From assembly GCA_038030265.1 (NCBI GenBank), contig CM075937.1, positions 15,872,001 through 15,936,000 on the forward strand: a stretch of 64,000 nucleotides of DNA, in the 5' to 3' direction. Both the position numbers and the translations under genes were made by a program. Within the stretch, counting starts at the first letter, position 1, and each line of letters begins with the position of its first letter. This DNA is from Corythucha ciliata. Its lineage: Eukaryota; Arthropoda; Insecta; Hemiptera; Tingidae. The notes under the pieces were generated by a model. That model did no database searches. It saw nothing but the letters and a program-made list of their open reading frames with translations, and was not told the origin of the DNA. Of this stretch, positions 32,880 through 44,566 are shown in pieces.

Positions 32880-33330
32880 CTCTATTTTAGCCGCGAATTT
32901 GCTTCCAGAGGGCACAAATTTTCTTAATTTTAGCAGTCAGAATTACGCTTTCGTGGGTTCGATCGAATATTTAGCCACACTGTTTGCTGATCACCAGTAA
33001 ACGTTCTATTCTCCAAGTCGGATGGGTTGAAAAACGTCGAAGGGGTTAAGTCACTGTCCAATCGTATACCAAATCTCCTTTTCACGTGCCTAAGGCCCGT
33101 ATATGCCAAGTCGTTCCTCGAATTTCCCTCCACCTCAAACCTCCCTCACAAACTGGAAACATTTTAAAATAACTAACAATACATGTGATTCTACAGTTTG
33201 CGAGGAAGGTTGGAGTCGAGGAACGTCTTAGCATACGGGCCTAAATCTACGAACATGAACCAAAAAATCGTCTTTTTTCCATATTTAAGCTTTTCCGGGG
33301 GCCCTTTCTGTTAGGTGGCCAGGGGTGGTC
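32880..33330 (+). repeat. Dispersed block homologous to 19180-19460 (interrupted copy)
   Basis: Carries the same ordered landmarks as 19180-19460 (ATCGAATATTTAGCC, TTCTATTCTCCAAGTCGGAT, CTGTCCAATCG, TTTTCACGTGCC, CCATATTTAAGCTTTTCC). A 148-bp inverted-repeat element is inserted after TTCACGTGCC. Confidence 0.7.
33094..33241. mobile_element. MITE-like hairpin element with TAA duplication
   Basis: 148 bp. The ends are GGCCCGTATATGCCAAGTCG and its imperfect inverse (reading inward from the right, GGCCCGTATGCTAAGACG), followed by GTTCCTCGA in both arms. TAA flanks each side (33091-33093 and 33242-33244). The homologous block at 19.38 kb lacks the element and has a single TAC there. TWA target and GGCC ends suit PIF/Harbinger-type MITEs. 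Confidence 0.8.
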
Positions 33331-36300
33331 CGCCCTCCCCTCACCATTATCACGGTACGCTACTGCGTTCACGGCATACTCTTGCTCTTTCACACTAAGT
33401 TTCTTCTCTGAATAGTGTGAATACGCCATTTTATGGCCGATTTAGCTTATAACACGTCATTTATCTAGTAAAACTACGTCTTTAGGACTCAAATTACCCA
33501 GGAAAATGAACCCAGAAACAAGAGAATTTCATGAAGAGGCGGTAAATTTGGTGAAGGATCTGGAATTTTTGGCTCATTGAATTGTATTTTTGCACATGTA
33601 GACATAGTAATTGATTCGCAAAGTGGTATTTTCCAGGGAGGAGGGGTAAATCTGAACTGCTCAGATTCTTGCTTCCCCAATGCCGGCTGACTTTAGGCGC
33701 CATTGTTTGCGCGCCACGAACGGTCAAACTTCATGGCCTTGCTATGGACTATTTGAGCTCTATAAATAGCAAAACTGACGATTTGTGTATTGACAATGAC
33801 TAAAATTACTATAGTATTTGAATCCGTCGAATTGTGTAATATTGCCCACCCTGGGAGTAATTTTTTCTCGGAACTCAAAACAAGTAAAAAATGGTAAGTA
33901 TTTAGCTTCAATAAAGTTTAATTCTTTATTTTCAGCCTCCCCACTCCCTCGAATTCACTGCAGGGTGACTAGGGTGGTGCGGTGAGGGGGGAGTAATCCC
34001 TTGAAAAGTCCTAAGACAAGGGTCGTCTAATTTGAAATTAATTAATTGCTGGGACACATAAAGAAAAAAGAAATATTAGATAAACTATAGTAGCAAAGAC
34101 GGCTTTCGCCCCCCTCCCAACGACTCTCTAAGGATCTCTCTCCCTTTATGTTTTTTGTATGGTCATAGCGTCTTCTTTCCAACCGACATGACCTTAAATT
34201 AATGACTAACTCCTTCCCCTACAGACTTCCCCTACAGAGTCCACCACTGTTTCTCCATCCAAATCCTTCTTCCTTCTTTCACTTTAATTAGCTTTAAACT
34301 AATCCCCACCAATTTCTAAAAGTTCCAAATGGTCTTTTGAGGGTGAGTAAGAGGCTCTTTCTCTTATCGATAAAAAAATAACGTTCTCTCATCACAAATT
34401 TAGGAGTTAAGGAAGAAAAAAACACTGCAGAATCCGATGAAGTGAAATAAATAAGAAAACGTGGAAGTTAACTTTTCAAAGTAATCGTTCCACTCGATTA
34501 ATTGCTTAGTGCTATCTAGTTTTTGCTCAGTTTTACTCATTTTATTTTTTGAAAAAAACCAACAGCTTGTAGCCCCTCCCTCTCATCATAAATAATGTCG
34601 TTGTAAATTTGTCTCCAAATGTGGAAGTCTCCAATAACCTCCGCTACCGCACTTCTTCCTCAAAACTTAACTCTAACTTTTACCCTCGCGATAAATTCAA
34701 GTCAAAGCCTTGTGGAAGCCTTAAAGCGAGTTAAATTATTCCCTGGCGCCATACTCCCCCGCAGTTAGGTGTATATACCTGAAACAGATAACAAATTGTA
34801 CTTTAGTGAGTTGAATTCCGCGCTATAATGCGTTGTATAGTACTTTGGAATGTTTGAAGGATAAAAAAAAAACACACACACATTTTCATTACCCCCTCCT
34901 CCCATTATTAAAGTATCGCGAATCTGGGTCTGAGGATATGAAAACAAAAATTGAATTTAATAATGAAAAAAAAAACTCAAAAAGAAAAGAAGAAAGAATT
35001 ACAGGAAAAAGTATCGAAGCACTCGATTATTATTTCTAGAACCAACCCCTCGCTTCAGGGCGAACAACTTTTATTTTGTAAGAAGAACTGGTGAGACAAC
35101 CGAATCTCATACAACTAGTAGTAAACTTTCCTTTTTATTGTTTTCCAGACTATTATTTGTCCTCTCTTATGATGAAAAAAGAAGCTCTCTGACAATGCTG
35201 TAATCAACCGCTGGGGATTGGGATGCTTATGATGGGTCTTATCTATAGGAGCACAGAAGCCGACCACTCATCATGAGACACCAAATTGAACGTAAAAAAT
35301 GAATGGCGAAGGATTTTTTTTTTTTTTTTTTCGTTAACTGAATTATCTGCGTCTTATTCGGTCGATTTATCATTTGGAAACAAGAAGAAATAGAACAGTG
35401 TGGGTGGGTTGTGGATGGAGTTACTCTTGGAGTAAATGGAGAAAAAACCTACCAAGATGTCTCCTTCAATTTGGATGAAAAGTGATGAAATATTTCAGAA
35501 TCCCCTCCCCCTCATCACTGTTTCAATGTAGAACGCGCCTCCCTGAGGGGTCCAACCCAACATCCTCCCTTTTATTTTCCGACATGGCGGTTGTGTAGTA
35601 TTAAAGCTGAAACACGCTTTGGGAACCAGCGAGTGAACGAGAGGGAGTATAGGAGGGGTTCCCAATTGGACTTGTAGAAGAGAAGATCCTCTATCTCAAA
35701 GGGGAGATTTAAACCTATCGGCAAAATGGGATGGATGGGTGGGAAGGGTTGTAAGGGATAAAAGAGGGGATTTAAATGGGGGGGGGGAGCTCTATTTAGT
35801 CTTTAGAAAGGAAAGGAAACTGACCAAAAGGATTATGAAGTTTGGCCCGAAGGACACGGTCTTCAATTATTAGTGAAGCCGATAAAACTGATCTGAATTT
35901 AGTTACAGAAGAGAAGGGAATTTAGTTTAGTTAAAATTGTCCCAGCCCCAGAAACCGAATATTCGGTCCTGTAACCGCCCACATTTGTCCCTACTAACTA
36001 AATAGTTAGTCCGCCCAGAAACTTGATATTTGGTCTTTATAATTGCCATAAAAGTTGGGGTATAATAACAGAATCTGATTTTGTGGTTCAAAACCTCATA
36101 ATATAGCACTATAAACTTTTCATTCGCCACAATGCAGGTCAGACAAGGCAGCCGCAGGCTACGCTGTAGCCCGCGGCTACACGTGGAGGGAACATAATTA
36201 CAAACTCCACGTTCTCGCCAATTAAGGTTGATATAATCACCACAACGCAACCATTATCAATTCTATCCAGTGATCAAATTACCGCAGTCACGTATGCATA

Positions 36301-36829
36301 CATCTCAACATCCAAGAAAGGGCGCACTAGCTTAGTAGAGTGTGTGGGAATGTATCATTTTGACAAAAAAATACCAACCCCTGGAGGCACAAAAACTTTT
36401 CGTTTCACTGGTCAATATACCAAGAGGAAGGGATGGTTCTGATGCTACCGATTTGCCTCGAGGGCGTGTCTGTTTGTCTTAAAATAATTATTTATCCTCG
36501 GACAACTCGCTCCCTTGAGAGCGAGCTGGGATTTTTCCATCAGATTTTCGGAGGCTTCGAGGGTTAAAACCACAGCAATCAGACAATATAGAATTTCAGT
36601 CAAGACAACCATCAGATGAATGATTTGATAATCATACTGACAAACTATACGCATTGCAAAAGCCGCCCGACGTGGCGCCTTAACGGTTCCACTAGGGTGT
36701 AGCAGAACCCTTAAAAGGACCGAGCCACACCTATGGGAGCCATCCCCCCCCCCCACATTAAACCATTGTCATCAGTATGGCGAGAGGTGTTTCCTGGGGG
36801 GGAAAAAAACAATTCACAGTAGAAATTGA
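33331..36829. other. Unassigned AT-rich spacer
   Basis: Mostly non-coding. The longest frames (around 35.9-36.25 and 36.45-36.76 kb, minus) show no recognisable domain. A- and T-runs are frequent (for example 35316-35332). A G-run at about 35780 and a C-run at about 36747 are present. No array, hairpin or RNA gene was identified. Confidence 0.4.
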
Positions 36830-39800
36830 GAAAATTCTCTATTTTACTGTCCTCAGACTGGGGGGAAAGCGTATAATTCGTGCGTAACAGCGAAATGGCG
36901 AATAATCACCAAGAAAAAGGGCTAATTCACGGATAAGGTTTTAAAAAAATCATCAATTCTCGGCTAAAATCAGGAAAAACGTAAATTCACGACTAAAATG
37001 TAGAAAAATGGCTAATTCGAAGCTATAAAATTGAGAGAAAGCAGCGATACCACAGGAATACATCAGGAACTCAAAAAATAAAATGTTGATTCACTGCTAA
37101 AATTGAGGGAAAGTGCTAATCGGTGGCGAGAAAAACGCTAATTCATGGCTAAAATCGAGAAAAATCGATAATCAGTGGGTAAAATACGAAAAACGACCAT
37201 GAAAAGCTAAAATTGACAAAAATTACTATGATTCACGGCTAAAAGTAACGAAAACGCCAATTTCCAGCTAAAATTGAGATAAACGTTAATTCGCGTGTAA
37301 TAACAAAGAAAAAATCTATCATTCGTTGCAAAAGTTGAGAAAAATCGCTAATTTGCGGCTACAACCTTGAGAAAAAGCAGCGATGAATCGCTCAGCAGGC
37401 TCGGCTTATACTGAAAACAAAAAACAAAAAAAACACTAATAAACGAAAAACGAGTGACTAAACTTGCTACTACTAACTAACATTTTTGGTTTGAAAGCGT
37501 TGTTTTGCGGCTAATATTGAGAAAAACGGCTAATCTGCGAATAAATTAAGAAAAAAAAAAACAAAAAAAAAACAAAAAAAAAAACGCAAATTAGTGGATA
37601 AAGTGTAGAAAAACGCTAATAAACAGCTGAAATTGTCAAAAATAACTAGTTGACAGCTATAATTAAGGCAAATACCAATTCGCTGGTACAATCAGGAAAA
37701 ACGCTAATTCGCTAAAAGGAAGAAAAAGAATTTTCCGGCTTTAAACAGGAAAAATGTTAATTCGGACTAAAATAGAGGGAAAGTGGTAATCGGCGGCTAA
37801 AACAGAGAAAAATGCTAATTCATACAAAAATTGCGAAAAAACCGAAATTGAGAAAAGTTGCCAGTCAGAGGACATATTAAGGAAAATCACTAATTCACGA
37901 ATAAAATGTAGAAAAACGCTAATAAACATCCGAAATTGACACAAAAAAAAAAAAAAAAACACAAGTTCACGGTTAAAATTGAGGAAAACGTTAATTTGCA
38001 GCTAAAACAGATAACAATGTTAATTTGTGGCTAAAACTGGGAATAATTGCTAATTCACGACCCTAGCAGTGAGAAAAAGCAGCGATAAATTGCTCAGCTG
38101 GCTAAGCTACTATTGAAAAAACAAAAACAAAAAACAAAAAAAAAACAAAATTCCATGGTTTCTCGAGGCAACTTCGTGACTAATGGCGTTTTCCATTCAA
38201 TGCAATACACTCGTGTGGTGTAAGTTTTCCCACCCGTCCTCTCTTAATTGAAACACGATTATGTTTATAGGGAGGACGCTGAATGGAAATCGCTGTAACT
38301 TTCACTAATAACTAAAATTTGCGGTTTTAGTGTTGATTTGAGGATAATATTGAGAAAAAGAGCGCATTTGCCTCTAAAATCGCTCAGCAGGTTCGTCGCG
38401 GCTAAAATTTAGTAAGGAACTAATTCCCGGCTGATATTTTAGAAAACATTATAATTCGCGGATAGTTTGAGTAAAACCCCATAATTCACAGCTGAAATGG
38501 AATAAATGATGCGTAAATTCGGCTAATGCTGTCAAAAAACACTCATATTCGCAGCTAAAAAGAAATTAAAAATCAATTTGACAAAAGTCGCTGATTCCCC
38601 GGGAAAATTGAGTAAAAATGGTAGTAGATACTTCGCGGCTGAAACTAGGAGAATAATTAGCTGCCGAAGTTGAGAAAGAGCACTCGCTCGCAACAAAAAT
38701 GGATAAATTCGTGGATGAAAAATACAGAAAAGCGATGATTCACGCCTAAAGTTGAGAAATAATTCGCAGCTATAACTGAGAAAACTCTTTTAATTTTCTG
38801 TCAAAAATTGAGATATAAGCACTCATTTGCAATTAAAACACAGAAAAAGCGTAATTCGCGGCTAAAGTTGACACAAGTCACTCAATCTCAGCTTTAAAAT
38901 GGAAAACAAATTTACGCGGATCAAGATGAAAAAATCTGCTAATTCACGGCTAAAATGGAGTATAAGCTGTAATTAGCGGCAAAAGTTTAGAAATTATTTA
39001 CGGCTAAAATGCTAAAAGCTCCAAATTCGTGGTAAAAATGGATGAAAAGCCCCGATTCGCGGCAAAAATTAAAATAAAACGCTAATTGTTCGTGGTTTTG
39101 GAAGAGCGAAAATGTCGTTCAAAACAGTTATCAATTGCGACATTTTATTGCATTGAAATAGTCGGCCTGTGGATGAGTGACGTAGGGTGAGAGGGGCTTA
39201 TAGATGAGAATAGCGCTAATTCATAACAAGAAAAGAAAGAAAAAAACGTAATTAGCTGTTAAAACGGGTAGAAAGTGCTTATTCACAGCTAAAATGAGAA
39301 AATGTTCTCATTTACAGCCAAAATTAAGAAAACCCGCTTTTGCTAAAATTGAGAAAAAGCGCCAGTTTATATAATAATGTATATAATAATCAGTAATTTG
39401 CGGTTGGTCGATCCAATTGCATTAAATCGCTGTTTCAAGGTGTGAATGCTCATTTACGCCTAAAATTAACAAAAAACAGTAATGTGCTGTTCTTGGGGCA
39501 AGTCTGCGGCTGAAATTGAGAGAAAGCGGTACTAGATCGCGGCTATGAAAAATCGTTCATTATCATAGCTCAACTTGACAAAAACGCTATAGTGCGCGGC
39601 TCGCGGCAAAAATCGAGAAAATGACAATTCGAGGTTTCTGGAGGACACTTCTTGGCTGTATAGATGTGAAAAAGAGTTAATTCGTGACTAGAAGTGAGAA
39701 AAAGGTTAATTCTCTGCTGAAACAAAAAAAAACGCTGGTTTGCGGCTCTCGGTGCTGATTTTCGGTTACAATAGAGAAAATTCAGCTGAAATTGGAAACA

Positions 39801-39940
39801 CAAAACAAAGCAAAAACCGGTAACCGATTGCGAAAATTGGAAAAGTGCGCAAGTTCGTGGTTTCATGATTAAATTTAATGACTGAAATTCCGAGCAAGGT
39901 TCAATTTGTGTCTAAAATCAAGAAAAAGCGCCAAATTATT
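36830..39940 (+). repeat. R1 repeat array, largest block
   Basis: About 3 kb of ~30-36 nt units with the consensus words GCTAATTCGCGGCTAAAATT and GAGAAAAA. Two long-period landmarks GAGAAAAAGCAGCGAT, followed by a TGCTCAGC/CGCTCAGC word and a CTACTATTGAAAA or TTATACTGAAAA stretch with A/C-rich runs, lie at about 37370 and 38070. A third weak start is at 37033. There is no coding potential. Confidence 0.8.
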
Positions 39941-40239
39941 GATAAAAAGTGGTTGTACACAAGAGCAAGACAGCTGTCCGGGGAGCTATAAGACAGGAAT
40001 GTGGCTGGAAATGTCTGGTGAGGCGACTACCCCTTGCTGGGCCCGCTACTTCAGGATGGTATTTATATCCGTCCTATTGTACAGCGTGACTCGGGGGTGA
40101 ACTAGCCCGCTTTAATGCTCAGGGGGTGAAATTCATCGGCCTGCAGCGGGAGGCCTTATGGTACGGGTGGCATGGTTCATTCCGACTTCCGACACACTCC
40201 TCTGCTCGCTGTGCCGTGTAATTGCAACTTATATTAAGC

Positions 40240-40440
40240 GCCAAGCATTGAGTTTGCAACTTCGGGTCCTGTAGATTGACTGAAATTACAAGTTTCCTGG
40301 ATGAATGTCCTGACATTGCAAGTTTGGGGCCTTAATTCTTGCAAAAGTCCAAGTTTTGTGTCAGCAAAATTGTGAGTTGCGGGTCTCAATCTCTTGGAAA
40401 TCGACAATTTCGGGGCTGAATATTCGTGAAATTGGATGAT
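40240..40440 (+). repeat. R3 repeats
   Basis: Six or seven units of the type GCAACTTCGGGTC, TTGCAAGTTTGGGGCC and TTGTGAGTTGCGGGTCTCAA at ~30-35 nt spacing. A run of 33 T follows at 40446-40478. Confidence 0.55.
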
Positions 40441-40442
40441 TG

Positions 40443-40479
<37 letters not shown>

Positions 40480-40673
40480 TCTCAGACCTCAGGCTAGCCG
40501 GCTACGACGTGGCTACCTCGTCATCCAGACAAAATCGCAACATGTGACTGATGTGTGATATTGCTGGGTGTGTGTGGTGTGTGTGTGATATTGTGAGCTA
40601 ATCTTTTTTATGTTTGGCAAAGTCATATGGAAAACCAAGTCCTCAGACTCGAGGAAAAACATGTTTGTTATTT

Positions 40674-41105
40674 TGGGTTGGGATTTTTGCTCCCGTTAAG
40701 AATGAAAAAGGAGAAAACCCACCAAATACAAAAATTATTATTTTTATTTTCGGTTTGAAGTTGTAGCATGATATCTATTTTGATACCATTATGTTTTTTC
40801 AACACCCGGCTTTCGTATAATTTTTGAATTTAGCGGGTGATCTACTTTCATAGTAGTAAGGCTCTATAAGTTCCTACGAGTACTGACAGTCCACCACGTT
40901 TGGTCCCTCCCTCCACATTGAGATCAAATAGATTTGATATGTCTCATTCGCTGCTCTGGTCATGTAGGTTACGCTCACCAGCCAATCTCAAGCCCTTCCC
41001 TCTCTAAAGGACCACATATGGCGGGTAATGTCAGTACCTGTGTGTAACTATAGGTTCTCTAATACTAGAGCAGCGCAACGTATCGGGAGCAAAAATCCCA
41101 ACCCA
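40674..41105. mobile_element. Inverted-repeat-bounded segment
   Basis: GGGTTGGGATTTTTGCTCCC near the left end (40674-40695) is matched exactly inverted at 41084-41105. The interior (430 bp) contains no gene. No target duplication was found, so it may be a non-autonomous transposon or a chance inverted pair. Confidence 0.5.
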
Positions 41106-42060
41106 CGAACCGCTTCATTTTTTTAACATACAAATAATACAAAGTTTACTGACTTGGGTTTCCGTATGACTTTGATGTTGGTGAAATGTCGGACATATTT
41201 CCGCGACAACGAATTCCGGCCTTTTTACTTCCATGTTCCCTTGGGGAAAGGAATTATGGCGTTTCTTTCTACATGGGTGCGGAGTGTGGACCCTAAGCTA
41301 GCCGGCCCGATTGGGCTAATATCCTGGCCCATGTGTATGTAAATAATTATTGTTATTCTGTAATTAATTCATCATTACACGGGCGAAAAACAATTAGAGA
41401 TACTTATTTGTGAGCTTGCAATGAGGAAGTTTCACATTTTCCAAAAACATTTTTTTTCGATGAGCCATATCAATCCTTCCCCGTAAATAAAAAATTAAAA
41501 ATTTAAAACTCTTACAACATGAAAACGAGACTTCTTTTATTTACAAAACAAAGTACAAAATTACACATTTAATCATGTGTCTCAGTATAGTTTCAACAAA
41601 AACCCTTCAGAAATATTTTTTATTTATGAAAAGAGGTTGGCATATGTGAAATCCCGCCAAAACGAGCATTTTCCGCAACGTAATATCCCATGTATTCTCT
41701 GTCCTTTTCATGCCTGTAACTAGCTCATCTGTTTATCCTCCATTATTTTATTTTTGGAGAGCTCTTGTAGAAAGTAAGGCAAAGAAACACAACAAACCGC
41801 TCTCCGACAGCTACGTTACAGGCGAATTTTTTTTTCGGAAGGCGCATATGACACAAACATGCTAGCTGGCGTGTTTGAAATGACCTAAAACTTCAAAAAT
41901 CGCGTATTTATTAACTGTTGGATTATTTTACGGACGGATCACGATTTATGCTCTATTTTAGCATAAATTAACCTTAAAAAATAGATTTATGAATAAGTTC
42001 TGGCCCATGAAACTTCCTCAATGAGTCTTTGAGTCCTTTGAGCGAAATATTCACAACATC
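41106..42060. other. Unassigned spacer
   Basis: AT-rich, with T- and A-rich segments. No gene, hairpin or array is evident. Confidence 0.35.
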
Positions 42061-42063
42061 GCT

Positions 42064-42090
42064 GCAACAACAACAACAACAACAACAACA
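42064..42090 (+). repeat. (CAA)n microsatellite
   Basis: About nine CAA/ACA repeats. The overlapping frame would read polyglutamine, but nothing else supports coding. Confidence 0.85.
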
Positions 42091-42094
42091 TCAA

Positions 42095-42560
42095 CAAACA
42101 AAACTGCAAGTTCAGGCCCTCAGTCTAAGCAAAATTACAAAGTTTGGGGCATTTTTGTGGCGACGGATCAAACAACAAACCCTGAGCCTTGACGATTCCA
42201 CAGCCGAGTATCCGCGGCAACACGACCTTGGGGTCTTAATTCCTTCTGAAAATAAATTTTATGCTCTTTATTGTTAATTCAAGCAGACTCGCAGATTCGC
42301 CACATGGACATTTTTTAGTATTAGTTTCAGCGAAATTGCCAGTTTAGGGTCTTAATGCAAGCAGAATTGCCAGTTTTGGGGCCTATCTTGTGGCGGCGGA
42401 AACCCGGCTAACCTGTACCTAAGAGCGCCTAATGCCTAACGAAAACTCACGAAATTCGAAGCTTTCTGGCTGGATATCCGCGTTATTACAAGTTTTTGAT
42501 CCTAATTTCGGAAAAATTGCAAGTATTTTGACCTTATTTCGTGGCCGCTGACCTGCGCTT
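42095..42560 (+). repeat. R3 repeats
   Basis: Units with AAACTGCAAGTTCAGGCC, AAATTGCCAGTTTAGGGTCT and ATTACAAGTTTTTGATCCTA, alternating with GTGGC and GACTCGC-type words. Spacing is ~30-60 nt. It ends just before the hAT-like element. Confidence 0.55.
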
Positions 42561-42951
42561 AACCGGTCCGGTCACACACGGGCAGGGTTGGAATGTTTAA
42601 AACAAGTCGTTTTTTAACACTTGTTTTAAACATGTTTAAAACAAAATGCTCGTGTTTTTTATGATTAAAACATTTGAGCGTTTAAAATTTGTTTTTTTTA
42701 ACCATTAAAATCACATAAAAAACAGTAAAAAAATTAGCCTTTGGGTCCTCTCACGTCGTCAAAAAAGCCAACGTTTCTTAAGAAGCCAGCCAGCCAGTCG
42801 AGAGAAAACGGAAGAGGGACAGAGAAGAGGCTGATTCACCTCGATATGAACGAAAAGCAGTGGACGCTGGACGCATTGCAAGTTCTTTCTTCAGGCAGTT
42901 TTAAAAATAATAGTCATCTAAAATTTCGTGCAAGGCATTTTCTTTCTCTAA

Positions 42952-43095
42952 AGCCGGATACACACATGCGGTACTTGCCGAGTAACGAACAACACATTTT
43001 TGAAATTCTCAGCTGGTTGGTTTCTAGGCAATTGCTAGAAATTGATTGAATATTTTGAAAGTTACTTGGCAAGTACCGCATGTGTGTATCCGGCT
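42952..43095. mobile_element. MITE-like hairpin, TAA-flanked, nested
   Basis: 144 bp with 35-bp terminal inverted repeats (one mismatch) starting AGCCGGATACACACATGCGG. TAA lies on both sides (42949-42951 and 43096-43098). The right TAA is also the left TAA of the next element. A related core (TGCGGTA.T.GCCGAG) appears at the window's right end. Confidence 0.85.
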
Positions 43096-43098
43096 TAA

Positions 43099-43235
43099 AG
43101 GCCCGTTCACTAGCTCTATGTTCGTGTTATGTGGAGTCTACGCAACCGAACAAATTTATTCCCTCGAAAAATGAAGTATTTTGATAGGTTACATAGACAC
43201 CACACAACGAAAACATAGAGCTTGTGAACAGGCCT
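43099..43235. mobile_element. MITE-like hairpin, TAA-flanked, abutting
   Basis: 137 bp. The left arm starts AGGCCCGTTCACTAGCTCTA. The right arm read inward starts AGGCCTGTTCACAAGCTCTA. Arms are imperfect over ~35 bp. TAA lies at 43096-43098 and 43236-43238. Confidence 0.82.
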
Positions 43236-43254
43236 TAAAAGGAAGGGGAATCAG

Positions 43255-43403
43255 GCCTGGGGGTCTATTCTCTAACAACAAGCAATATTTTTTTTCGCCA
43301 GCCATGTGTCTATTTCATTCATTTGTTTTAAGAAAATTAATTAAATAAACATATGACTGCGAAAAAGCTATTGCTTCGGAGTTAGAGAATAGGCCCTCTG
43401 GGC
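43255..43403. mobile_element. Hairpin element (CTATTCTCTAAC type)
   Basis: Left arm GGGGTCTATTCTCTAAC...AGCAATA; right arm inverted GAGGGCCTATTCTCTAACTC...AGCAATA. The interior is AT-rich. The exact ends and a target duplication could not be fixed. Confidence 0.65.
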
Positions 43404-43471
43404 TCGGGTCGACCACATGGGTTTAAAGTTCCGTTTAACACTAAGCTGAGCTTAAGAGCTCAAACCTAAAT

Positions 43472-43615
43472 CAGGGCCCCTGTTCTATAAAATTAGCAAC
43501 AGTTGATACCAACAGTCAATCACCTGATTTCATTCAATTTCGTCGATTTAATTAATGAAAGCATATGACTTACTGTCGTTAACTACTGTTGTTAAAGTTA
43601 TAGAACAAGCCCTCA
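43472..43615. mobile_element. Hairpin element (TGTTCTATAA type)
   Basis: Left arm GGGCCCCTGTTCTATAAAAT...CAACAGT; right arm read inward GGGCTTGTTCTATAACTTTA...CAACAGT. TCA borders both ends if the termini are GGGC..., compatible with a 3-bp duplication. No coding. Confidence 0.65.
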
Positions 43616-44318
43616 GAATTTCGAATTTTGAATAGTTGTTCCTGTGTTGTAATTGCTGAAGGTATTGGGTTTCTACCTGAACGCCCATGAAGGCAAAGGT
43701 ACGCAGTGCGTCCCTAAAATTTGAATAGTAAAAACTTTAATTTATTTCCTTGCTTTCATGACAAGATTTTCAAATATCACCGAGTGCCGGCCCAAACATT
43801 CAAGCGCGTTTTCATCTTCTCGCCTATCCTCACATAAATCACATCCCTTATCCAAACCCAAATGGACGGGTGTTGCTCAACGAGAGCGATCGAGTGCCAC
43901 ACCGCCCGAGTATGACAGGCATATACGCGTGTTTGCATTCGTAGTTTCCACATTGCCGTCAACAAGATGCGGCCAATTTCTAGTCACGAGTACGTATTTT
44001 ATTTCACTGCACGCGGAATTTACAAACCGCATGCGCACACTTCACTGTGACACTTGAGCGGACAGCTGGGATCATTTTCTACTTCGCGCTAATCCTAGTT
44101 GTCAGCAAAATACCGAATACTGTTAGTATGAAACAGTTTTTATTTTTAAATAGCTGTTTTAAAACTTGTTTTTAATTGTTTAAAACCCGTTTTTAAACAA
44201 ATAATTCAAAAGGGTGTTTTAAACAAAAAAACAAGTTTTAAACATTAAAAACATTTTTTTTGTTCAAAATAGAAAAAAATATGTTTTTTAACAACCCTGC
44301 ACACGGGACTACCCCTAA

Positions 44319-44563
44319 AGGCCAGGTCACACCTATCATGCACGCTTGCGATCCGACACCGATCATGCATGTCGGATCGGAGACTGTGGAAACCCTCGTA
44401 ACGGTTAGACTATATTTGGGTTGGAAAGGCAATTTGAGAGGGCTGAGAAGCGTAATAGCCGGTGAATTATTCGGTATTAACGCCTATTACGGTCCCCACA
44501 CCTACCAAAAAATGCATGATCGGTGTCGGATCGGAAGCGTGCATGATAGGTGTGACCTGGCCT
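44319..44563. mobile_element. MITE-like hairpin with 52-bp arms, TAA-flanked
   Basis: 245 bp. The arms start AGGCCAGGTCACACCTATCA and match over 52 bp with one mismatch. Both sides have TAA (44316-44318 and 44564-44566). It lies 12 bp outside the hAT-like element's right target duplication. The open frame crossing it is a by-product. Confidence 0.87.
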
Positions 44564-44566
44564 TAA

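Larger units (their letters stand above)
42583..44299. mobile_element. hAT-like non-autonomous transposon with 8-bp target duplication
   Basis: The 1,717-bp element begins CAGGGTTG and ends CAACCCTG. It is flanked by exact CACACGGG 8-mers (42575-42582 and 44300-44307), the signature of the hAT superfamily. Subterminal regions (42590-42740 and 44140-44290) are rich in TGTTTAAAAC-type words and inverted with respect to each other. The interior encodes no recognisable transposase. It holds four further inverted-repeat segments (42952, 43099, ~43255 and ~43472), which are probably nested insertions. Confidence 0.85.

Noticed and set aside
36830..39940. CRISPR-like repeat-spacer array
   Set aside because: Units vary throughout, there is no constant repeat or unique spacer of fixed length, and no cas genes; the context is eukaryotic.
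42029..42277. Polyglutamine protein frame
   Set aside because: A CAA microsatellite accounts for it; the rest is R3 repeat.
42741..43049. 102-codon plus frame as a hAT transposase fragment
   Set aside because: No RNase-H-like or dimerisation motif of hAT transposases is visible, and it crosses into a nested hairpin.
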